Source of the DNA: Cepaea nemoralis
Lineage: Eukaryota > Mollusca > Gastropoda > Stylommatophora > Helicidae
Assembly: GCA_014155875.1 (NCBI GenBank)
Contig: JACEFZ010011708.1
Coordinates: 46,001 to 110,000, forward strand
DNA: 64,000 nt
Direction: 5' to 3'
Positions 14,001 through 26,000 of this stretch are shown here, one piece after another. Numbering within the stretch: position 1 is the stretch's first letter; each line of letters starts with the position of its first letter. Under the pieces are notes generated by a model. The model ran no database searches and was not told where the DNA came from. It saw only the letters and a program-made list of their open reading frames with translations. A program made the position numbers and the translations under genes.

Positions 14001-17000
14001 TACAACAGGCGACATCTGGGAATGGCGATTCTCATTCGCGACAGCTTGGTGGCGTCAGAGCTAGACATGTCCAGCTGGGACAATGACGACATACAAATAC
14101 AGGCGGTAAGAGTTCAATCCGGTCTACCATTTGTGTTGGTTAATGTTTATGCCCGTAACGCGAGTGTGGATTCCCAGAAGTGGCAGTGCTTAAGTGACAT
14201 ATTAGGTCACGAGAGAAATGTTATTTTCTGTGGCGATTTCAACGCGAAAGGCAGATCATGGGGAAACATTTCCTCCAACACACAGGGAGAGGAGCTCGAG
14301 ACTGCATTTGAAACCATTGACCTGGTCTGTATCAACAATGGCTGTGTCACCAGGACAGCAAGCCGGCCAGGTGATGAGGACAGTGCTATTGATCTGGCAC
14401 TGGTTTATCCTTCATTCACTACAGTGTGCAGATGGGGTGTCCTAGGGTACCATGGCAGCGACCACCACCCTTGCAGCATATTGGTGGAGAAAGGCAGAAC
14501 CAGGCAGCACAAGTCAATGGCCAAGACCTTCCAGTATGACAGTACAGGGCAAGATGTGGTGAGTAAAATAAGGCGCGACAAGCGCAGAAGGCTTCAGGGC
14601 AGGAAAAAAAGCTGGGAGCGGCCACCGTAGTGGAATTATGAGGTGGAGAAGGCTTGGGTGGATAAACGTAGTTTTGTAAGGAAATGGCAAATCGCCAAGA
14701 AGTACAGAGTTTCCCATCCTAGTCCCTGCATGAACTTAGAAAAAGAGATGCACACAAAAGTAAGCTATTTAAAAAAACTGGTTCAGCAGGTTAAAAGTGA
14801 AAAATGGGCAGAGGTATGTCAAAGAGTAAGCACAGACAAGTTGCTGAAATTGTTCTGGCGACTACATAAAAGCATGAGTGGGGTTGTCAAGAATAAGAGA
14901 ATTTCTGACTTCCAAGGTGCTAACCTCATCTGGCAGAGGACTGACGAGGACAAGGACAAAGCCCTCTTTGAATGCTATCTAGAGCAGAGCAACCAGACAG
15001 ACATGAGAGACCAAAATTTTGCCAAGGAGGTCACCTCAGACAGGTGCAAGGCCCAGAATATTTCGGATGAAGACACAGTGACAGTGAAATAAATCAAGGC
15101 TGTGCTTCGACGATAAAAAAACAGCGCACCAGGGCCAGATGGAGTAAGATACGACAACATCAATAGGTGTACCGACAACTAGATAGAGAAACTAGCAGAC
15201 ATGTACAACAACAGTATAGGGAGTGCTAGCATCAAGGAGGAGTGGTTACACAGCTATCCGATTCCCTTGCCGAAGCCTGGCAAAGACCACACAAAAATTC
15301 AGGGATATCAAGTAATAACCACGCAGAATACAATAGGCAAGCTGCTGGAGAAGTTAATTGCCAGAAAAATATCAAGCCAGCTAGAGAGGCAAGGTGTTTT
15401 CCCACCTACCCTGGGAGGGTACCGTCCAAAAAGAGAAACCTGGACCAATGCAGCAGGTTTTGCCCATGATGTTTATGAAGGCTTCCACTCAGGTATTGAA
15501 ACCTTTGCTGCAGTGATTGATCTGGAGGACGTGTACAACAGAGTACCATTGGATTTTTTAATGTTTCAGCTTCTTGAACTCAAGATAAGTCCTTTCCTCC
15601 TTAGTTGGATCGCTGCAGCCCTCTTCCAACGGAAAGTAGTTTTTAGATGTGGCATTTGGACTTCGGAACCAACAACAATATATCCTGGCCTACCACAAGG
15701 ATAACCATTATCTCCGGTGCTGTTCAACGCCTACACTGTGAGAATCACCAGCGAGCAGATCACTGGACCGGGGAGGACATTGTCATATGCCGACGATGTT
15801 TTAGTGTATCGTCAGGGCAAGGATAGAGATCAGGTTGCTGTGGAACTACAAACCGAACTCATTCGCATAAGTACTTGGTGTGTTGAAGTTGGTGCAATGG
15901 TCAACCCAACAAAGGCAACAGTGACATGGTTCTCTTTGAATAATCATATTGTCAACACTCCAACACCAACTGTAAATCTGTGTTCAGAGACTGTGGAAAG
16001 AACGCAGGCAATGAACTACCTGGGGATACGTTTTGATCGAAGCCTGGCTTATAATGAGCACATAGACCAGGTGATAACAAAGGCCAAGCGGGGCTTGGCT
16101 GCGATGCGGGTGATGGCGGCAGCAAACTGTGAGCAGCGCCATCTATGTCTTCTATACGAGGGGCTGGTCATGTCTGTTTTGGAGTATGCGATGGCGATCC
16201 TGACTCTCAGCCGTAAGCAGATAGAAAGGATGGAAAGGATACAGAACGAAGCTATGCGCATTATTCTTGGATGTACAAGAGATACAGCATGCAGGGCGAT
16301 GCGCTACCTTCTTGATTTTCCAACCATTGAAGACAGAATACAAATTTGCAGAGCACGTGCCTACCTCAGAGTTAACGCAAACACACAACATCCACTGCAT
16401 AGTGAAATTAGGAAGGTGAAGGGCAGCAGGTTAAAAAGAGGAAGGTCGTGGATGGGTCAAGTCGAAGACATTCTTCAACAGGTGTGTTCACTTGAGGACT
16501 TAGAACCTGGCGAGGAGTGGGTACAAGTGCCAACAGACTTCTGTACGTCCTTTTCAGTTTGCATCCAACTAGACAGAAAATGCATACAAGAAAATCCGGC
16601 TGCTGTGGAGGCGGAAGTACAAGCGTTGATTTTCGAGAATTCGGTAGACGGTGATGCTGTCATTTACACAGATGGGTCGGTCGTCCAACGCATGAGAAGC
16701 TCATGGGCCTTTACTGCTCAGGCCGGAGGGAGAATTGTGAAGGAGGACTCCAGTGCTTTTGTTGAGACCACAAGCAGCCTGACTATGGAAGTCATGGCAG
16801 TAAGTAAAGCAATAACATGGCTCGAGACACAGACATTCAATAGGGCATGTTTCCTTAACGACTCAAATGAGCATGCTCAAGAGGATAGAGATGAGGTGGA
16901 TCAGAAGAGAGTGGTTGCTGTCTCTTGAGCGGTCTTGGCTGGCAAAGATTAACTTCATCTTCGTGCCAGGGCATGCAGGAGTACAAGGAAATGAGCGGGC

Positions 17001-20000
17001 TAAGCTTGCAGGTAAGGCTACTGTGGAGGGTGGACGCGCCATGGACCAGGCTGACATTCTGAATGCTCTACGAGAAGTAAGACTTTTGCGAGAAACAAAT
17101 GATGACTGTGAATCTACAACCATGGTCAGACTGCGAGAGCAGCAAATTAAAAGAGGTGTAGCCAAACAAGAACACTATGCAGGAAACCAAAGAAGATTGA
17201 TAAACCAACACAGAACTGGTGGCGTTAGCCACTACACACTGCGGCATTTGCTGAGGAGGGGATCTGAGCACTTATGGACTGAATGGTTCGATGTGCAATG
17301 AGGATGATCTGTCGACTAACTAACTAACTGTTAATAGGGAAAGCTAACATACACACAAATTCAGTCCATCACTACTATAAATAGTGTGTTTGGACTACGC
17401 TTGAATTCAAAGTGAGCAAGCGCAAAAAAAAAAAAAAAAATTAGACCACCGGCTGTAGATGAATCCAACAATCTCTATTCGACGGTGACCTTTTATGATA
17501 ATGACAAGGCTTTGTGCATGTTGTACTACACACAAAAGGCCAACATTTGCAACTGCTGCTGCTATTCAAATGGCTAATCCAATACTTTTTAAACAAAAAA
17601 GATATGATAGTCAGCTTGAAATTACAGTAGCAATATGTGCATTGTGTATATCAGCAGTAAGGATTGTTTTCTTCATTTTGATTTGATTGACATCTGTAGT
17701 GTGCACCTGATGAGACACCAAAATATACCATGGCGGTAAAATTGAGCAACCTCATGTTTGTGTGTTCACTATTCAGTTTCACAACGTTGTTTTGAATTAC
17801 TTATAATAACATAAATAATATGAAACACTGATGTATCAAGTGAATAATTGAACGTTGTTGTTTCATTTCATGCAGACTTTGATGATGGACATGTTCCGTT
17901 TCATGGCTATGAGAGACAAGTTACACACTCTGGGCCTCATCACATCTGTGCAAGTTGATCACTTACAGTGTGGCTGGGCCCTCTATAGAAGGTGTTGATG
18001 ATCTCAAGAAGAAGCTGAAAGAGCATGTGGACATTCTGCTGCAGGACGTGGGCCAGAAGTGAGTTGACTGTGTACATATGAAGAAGGAGTGTGTTGGTTA
18101 GTTGCTGCAGAATTAAGTAGGGATTGGTGTGCGGGCATCAAAAGCACATTATGGTCAAGGTAGAAGTAGTCCTTGGACTACCAAAAGTAAAGTAACTGGA
18201 GGCATGGGGGTGTAGTTGTTGTGAAAGATGTTGAGAATATGCACAGAGAAGATAATAAATGCTGGGGTGTTGATGGTAGCATGTTTTAGTAAATGACTCA
18301 TCAAGCAAAGAATAGTAACAGTGTAACCTGCCATGCAAATAACAGGAGGTGACAGAGTGGCTGGCATGAGGCTGGGTAATAAGAATAAATCTACAAAGTA
18401 CTTGATGTGAGTTGGTTGAGGGCCTGTGTCCCATTGAGAGATGAAAGGCTAAATCAGAAGAATCAAGAGAAGAGATGAAAAAGACAGCTATGTACTGTAG
18501 AATTGTACTCATATGGTTTATGCATACAATACTAGTATACATCCAGAAAGCGTGGTCATATACCAAATAGACATAGAAGGTCTTTCCCTTCAGTGAACAG
18601 ATTATTATTCAATTCATCATCATCATCTTCCACTTCTGACGTCAAGCGTCGTGGGAAGGAGTAATTTGCGCTCCAGCGCACAGTGGGCAGCACTAGATAG
18701 TGTCATTCTGTGTGATTGTACAATGTCTTTGATGTTGTCAATCCATTTTCTTCTTGGACAGTCCTCTTGGTCTCATTGCAGATGATCTTTGATGTAAGGC
18801 CAGTGATGGTAGTTGCTGGTGTTGCATTCTAACGACATGGCCAAACCACTTGATCTTCTGTCTTTCAATAAATGTGGCACAAGGTGTTGATCCCACAGTA
18901 TGTCTGATAGCAGCATTTCTTACTCGGTCTCGGATTGTTAAGTTGGCAGCTCTCCTCAGGCATCTCACCTCGCAGATGTTGAGTTTGCGAGAGTGTGATT
19001 TGGGGACGGCACCGAACTAGAGATGGTAGACCATTTTACATATCTAGGATCAGTGGTAAATAGCAAATTATCCCTAGATCAGGAAATCAACATCCGGATT
19101 GGTAAGGCAGCAACAACAATGAACAGGTTAACAAAAAGAGTCTGGGAGAACAGGAAGCTTACTGCCAAAACAAAAGTCCTTGTCTATCAAGCCTGTGTCG
19201 TTAGTACTCTTCTTTATGGCAGTGAAACCTGGACAACTTACTCACACCAAGAGAAACATTTAAACAGCTTTCATATGCGGTGTCTGCGAAGAATTCTTGG
19301 TATTAAGTGGCAAGACAAAATCACAAATACTGAAGTATTGGAAAGATCAGGTTGTGTGACAGTTTATTCCATGCTCAGTCTTCGTAGACTTAGATGAATA
19401 GGACATCTTAGGAGGATGGATGATGGTAGAACACCAAAGGACATCTTTTTTGGTGAATTACAGATGGGTAAGAGATCTCAGGGTCGGCCTCTACTACGAT
19501 ACAAAGATGTGTGTAAGCGGGACATGATTGATACAGGCATTGATAATACACATTGGGAGCAAGTTGCCGCTGAACGTGTTGCATGGAGGGCAAACATCAG
19601 AAATGGAATAAAGACAACGGAGAAAATTATTGCAGATAAGTCACACACCGAGCGTTTGAGACGTAAGATGGTGCATGATGGTGGAAATGACCACGTGTTC
19701 ACATGCACCCACTGTGAACGGACATTTACAGCGCAAATTGGCCTTATCAGTCACATGCGCTACCGCCATAGGTAAAAGTTATTATGCCTTTTTAAAGCAC
19801 AAACTATCGTCTGTCAAGACGGCAAGGTGCCAATGTAATGTATGATTTGGATAAAGTCTAAGTTTGAGATTGGTAGCATAGGGCTGGTGTGAATATGCTG
19901 TTTATTATCTGTCGTTTTGCGGACATGGGTATATTAAGATATTTCAGTAAGGGTGATAGTTGATATGTAAGATTATTAATTATGCTTTATCTGTAGCCAT

Positions 20001-23000
20001 GTTGCCAGGATAAAGCCATTGCAATATACAGGTCATTGAGGAGGCTCCATAATTTCTGTCCCAGCCCTGCCCTCTCTGGCCATGTCTGGCATTTCAGGTA
20101 TCAGTAGGTTGGGCAGTTCAGGCATCAGTAGGTTGGGCAGTTCAGGCATCGGTAGGTTAGACATTTAAGAAGGTTTGGTTTGTTTTCTAAGCATTAGTGT
20201 CATAGTACAAACCTTTGGGTGCTCCAACTCTCTCAGCGAAGATAGTCAGGTGTAGATGCTGATCATTCTAGCAATACACTGGATGTAAACCCCGTTGTGG
20301 CCCCGCTATACGCCCCCCCCCCCCCCACACACACGCACACGCACGCACGCACCTCCCTCGATTGTTGACAGCTGAAGGTTTGTCAGTTCTTTCAATTAAT
20401 TGATGCGGCTATGGACATAATAAATGAGGATGACCCGAACAGAGAACTGAGCTCCAAAAGTGTCCTAGTAACCATCGTCATAAGCTGTCACAAGGAGCTT
20501 TACTTAGAGAAAAGGAAAAAGGCTGTGCAACAGACATTGGACAAATATTTTGTTCAAACAGAGAAGAGCTAGGAAAAGATTACAGTTTCATCTTCAGATG
20601 AAGAGGCAGAATTTAATGCCTTTACATCCCAATAACTCTACCACTCGCTCTCCAACCCACCTCTATTTAGCCTTTTAATTATCAATAACCATCACAATAA
20701 ACATTACATAAAACACTGTATTTAATTTAATTCAATGGGAAATAGTGTTTCGCTATACGTCGTTTCACTTAAAGTCATGTTTTCCACGAACGTACCCCTG
20801 ACAGTTAACCGGGGCCTCCCTGTACACTGAAACCAAGACTCAAGCAACCTTAAATTTGTTGTTTCATCTGTTCTTGTGTCTTCAGCCAGCAGTCATTCAT
20901 ATGTAGTCTTCAGTAGGTCTGCCGTGTCCATCATGAGTGCTCCAGATTACTGGTGCTCTTGAAGCCAACAGATTTGCTCGCTCGTTATCTTCCACTCCAG
21001 CATGACCTGGACAGTGTACCCATGTAAGTCCTGTTAAGAGAGAAATGTCCATTCTAGGTACCCACTCGTGCCACGTGTCCATTTGAACTTTACACAATAC
21101 AGACTGAAAATCAAACACTATGATTGCTCTGTTGACTACAGAGTACACACTAGCCATCTCATAGCTGCAGTGATCACAACTACTCTATCTTCATACACAT
21201 TTTTTATGGTGAGCTGCGTTGCGGTAAACACTCCCAAGGCAGTCAGAAGAAACGCTTTAAAGACACTCTGAAGATCTCACTAAAAGCTATTAGAATTCAT
21301 CACGACACTTAGAGACTGCTGCAAAGACGGAAATTCGTGGCGTACATCATTACGCAAGGGTATAGTCACTTGTGATGCAAACAGGACTGCAAGAGCTGCG
21401 AACAAAAGGCTAGACAAAAAAAAAAAAAAAAACCTCCTGGAACGTTAAGCATTCTTTGCCCACATTGTCAAAGAACATTTTGAGCCAAAATAGGCCTTTC
21501 CAGCCATTTTAGAACTCATGGCTCCAAACATTCAACCCCACTGGATGAAATGAATGGTCACCATAATTCTTGATGGACAAACACCATCTTCACACAAGAG
21601 GTTCTAGGCTTGTAGATACCATTCTGCTCAGAAACGGCCTACCCCCTGACTCTAATTGAAAATCCCCTGCCAGATTTCTCCTCAATGCACAGAACCATCC
21701 CAAACCGGCTGCATAGAACTGCGTGCTTTGTTTTCATTTACCCGCCATCCCACAGAACTGTGTGACTTACTTATTGACTCACCCTCGTAACTTTTTCTAC
21801 CCAGCTGTGCACCGCTTTACGGGATAAACATTTGTCAGCATAAACACTGAAAACCCACCTTGGCGGGAGACATTTCGCGAATGACGCCGAAGTTGAATGT
21901 GAAGTGAAAACGTGGTGTAGAAAACAGAGCACGCAGTTCTATGCAGCCGGTTTGGGAGGACTGATAAAATGATGAGATAAGTGCATCAGTGTTGGTGGAA
22001 ATTATGTTGAGAAATAAAGGGATGATGTATGTATATAAATAAACTGGTTTAAAGTTGTTATCATATTTAGTTATTTTTCCTCAGGCATTTGTGACTTACT
22101 TATTAACATACCCTCGTATTTTGATAATTGACAAAAGTGACAGGAATTTAATAAAACATTTGCATTGTGTTTTATTTGATTGGAACCAGTTTTCGTGAAT
22201 ATATAAATGAATGGTTATAGAATTTTGATAATCAACAAATTGAAAAATGCTAGCCTGCTGGTCAGATGGTAATCTGTTCGGATCTCTATTGAGATGAATT
22301 TTTAAGGGACACTGTTAATTGGGAAAGCTAATCCACACACAAATTCAGTTCAGCACTACTAGAAGTGTGTATGGACTACGCTTGAGTTCAAAGTGAGCGA
22401 GCACAAAAAATATCCTAGGAATATTAACACCTGAAAGCACACAAAAATGTACAAATGAAAATAGTCAAGTACTACATAAATACACAATAACATACTCTTT
22501 ATGTATACTACTGTATGATGCAGAAGCATGTACCTATGGACTAGGAATTATACAATATAACAGAAGCTCTAGGAATATGAATGTACAAAAGAATAATTCA
22601 CATTTCATGGACACAAGATTAATAAATTGTAGAGGTTTACAGAATTTGAGAAAAAAAAAAAAAAAAGCTGACTGAAGATGTAAAAGGGACATAAGTCATA
22701 CATCCTAATTATTTTTGCCATGCAGATAAGTCTGTAATCATGGTGTGCCATGCTGATAAGTCTGTGATCATGGTTTGCCATGCCAGTAAGTCTGTGATCA
22801 TGTTTTGCCATGCCAATAAGTCTGATCATGGTTTGCCATCTTTAACTATCACCAGTCTTGGGCTAGGTCTGTGTTCTTATCATATGATTCATTTATTGAA
22901 TTTGGGAAGTAGTTAACATGGAACCATCTGCATTATTGATGTAATTATTGTTCATACGTCTTATTTTTGTTCAGGGGCATTAAACCTGTCCTTGAGTCAA

Positions 23001-26000
23001 TAGCAGACCAGGTTGTCAAGGATGTCAACGACAGTCTGGAGAGTCGGAAGCTGCCTCCACTAACTGATGACATTAAACAGACGCTGAAGGGGCAGATAAT
23101 GAATCTTGGCTCCAGGGATAACAACGTGCGCAAGCTCATGCGTGAGTTATGATTTGTGGTTTTTTTTTTTTAACATTCTCACAGGTTATTGTGTTTGCTA
23201 TTGTAAATTTATTCCATGGCAGACATGAGTATAGAGATGATGGTTATACTTCACGTATAATAGGTCACAACATTATGAGATAAGGTGATCAACTTAAATG
23301 TTGATCACCTTTCTATCCTAAACCAACGTCTGCGGCTTAGGGGATAGTGAAATGTGCAGTTTTATAATTTCCCGAAGTATGGAGTCAAGGGTTTGAAATC
23401 AGCCGAGGGCGATTTGGAAGCTGACAGCTTAGCGTTGATTTCGATGGCATGAGGCATCAGCTATTCAGAAAGCAATGGCAAACTACTGAACTAACACTGC
23501 TGAGTAAATCACAAACGGCCAACAAATGCTGGGATTGGCTGCAGCGTCCTGTAAATGACATGCAACTAACTTTCTGTCCCAGAGAGAATTTTAATGCCAT
23601 TTCTTTCAGCATGGATTCACCACAGAACCATCTTCGATGGAGTGATAAACCTATCCTGAACTGGGAATGAACTTGTGGTTTGTTTAATAATGTTGGTGAA
23701 TTGTTTAGTGTTGTTGGTGAATTGTTTAACGTTGTTAGTGAATTGTTTAATGTTGTTGGTGAATTGTTTAACATGTATTGTTATACAGCGGAGTAAAGCA
23801 GGGATGCGTGCTTGCTCCTACACTCTTTGGTATCTTCTTTGCTGTTCTCTTAAGGCAAGCATTTGGGACTGCCACTGAAGGCATATACCTCCACACAAGA
23901 TCTGATGGCAAACTTTTTAACCCATCAAGACTCAAGGCAAAGACCAAAATAAGACCAAGATGCGTAAGAGAACTACTTTTTGCAGATGATGCAGCACTGA
24001 CTACTCATACAGCAGAAGATCTCCAAAGGCTCATAGATCGTTTTGCAGCTGCCTGCAAAGACTTTGGGCTCACCATTAGCCTAAATAAAACACAGGTGAT
24101 GGAACAAGATGCTGATGCGCCTCCGTCAATCAAAATCTCTAATTATGAATTGAAAGTCGTCCACGATTTTGTGTATCTGGGATCGACAATATCAGATAAT
24201 CTTTCATTAGAGACAGAAATCGACAGACGCATTGGAAAGGCAGCCACAACATTTTCCAGGCTAGCTAAAAGAGTTTGGGAGAATAATAGACTAACAGAGC
24301 ATACAAAAGCTCAAGTATATAAAGCTTGTGTTGTTAGCACACTACTCTACGGGTCTGAATCCCTGGACCCTGTACTCAAGACAGGAAAGGAAGTTGAATT
24401 CCTTCCACATAAGATGTCTGAGACGTATCCTGGGCATAACATGGAAAGACCACATAACAAACAAACAGGTGCTTGAAAGAGCAGATATTACCCACAGTGC
24501 ACACCCTCCTCAAGCAGAGACGCCTCCGGTGGTTGGGCCACGTATCTCGAATGGAGGACGAACGTATTCCCAAAGATCTCCTTTACGGAGAACTAGCCAC
24601 AGGAAAGAGGCCAACCGGAAGACCCCAAATGCGATATAGGGATGTGTGTAAACAAGATATGAAAACCATTGGAATAGATCCAGACACGTGGGAGAGAGTT
24701 GCAACAGACAGATGCTCCTGGAGAAGAGATGTACGAAATGGACTGGTGCTCTTTGAGCGCAATCAGATCCAAAAAACTGAGGAGAGACGGCACAGGCTCA
24801 AAGAGCAGTCACTTACTGCGGGACTTGCCTCGTCTCACAGATGCGGAAACTGTGACAGAGATTGTCATTCTCGAATTGGACTATACAGTCACCAGTGGTG
24901 CTGCCAGGCACCTCCCAAGCGGCACAACTCTATAGTCCTTCAGGACTGAAAGAGGCCTACTATTGTTATACATAGAATAATGCAGAGATTAACTGTTTAA
25001 CATATATTGTTATATGTAGATAATACTCCCATGTTAACTGTTTAACACATATTGTTACATACACAATACTCCCCAATTAACTGTTGCAAACTATTGAACT
25101 AAGATGCTTAGTATATCACAAACAGCCAATTAATGTTGGGGTTGATTGAAACTTCTGTAAAGGACAATAAGCTAACTTGTAAACCAGTATTATGAGGCTG
25201 GTTTGACCCAAGAGCTGTGCTGGTTGGTAAACAATCCTACCCATGCTGAATATTGAACTTGGACCTCTGTCTGGGCTGATCAGTACACTTGACTATGCCA
25301 TGGCAGTTCCTTCCATTGACTGTAGCTCTAACAGGTCTCAGTCAGATATGACTGAGCTACTGGAAAACAGTAGACGGTACTATCTGTTTTCTGTTAGCAC
25401 CAAATGTTGGACAGCGCTCACCATACCTGATACCCCACATTGTGCCAACGGCTTTGGGCAGAGGTGCACAATTGGGAGGGTAAAAGCCTTATTCTGGTGC
25501 GAGGAAATGCAGCCTAAAGACTAAATGTCGTGGCAAGGCAGACCAGGTCCTAAGCCTTGGTTGGGCACTGGTTTAGGATTGAAGCTCCAACAGGTGGACA
25601 GTTAGAGCATTGCTTTGCTGATCCAGCAGATTCTGCAGCTTGTCTTGTTCCAGGTGTATTGGTGTTAGCTTTCCCCTGGAGTAAACTAAGCAGGCCAAGA
25701 GATGGATCATACTGCATGGGCAACACTTGGTCTCTACAGTTCAACCCTAGCTTCATGCTATGTTTGAAGCACCATGTAATCTTTGTGCTATGTTTGAAGC
25801 ATAATGTAACAAACTATCGTCTGTCAAGACGACCAGGTGCCAGTAAATAACTAACTAACAGACCATTTTGCCTTCACTTACAGATTCACGTCTGATGGGG
25901 TTTATACAAGAGGGCACAACAGGCAAGAGTGTGCACAATCTGCAGATACCAAAAGGTTGTACTGCTGTACAACAGGAGCTGACACAGATTCTGGGCAGCT

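Noticed and set aside
18138..18566. A 142-codon minus-strand frame in an intron
   Set aside because: Composition is His/Ser/Tyr-rich without domain resemblance; no repeat or exon support.
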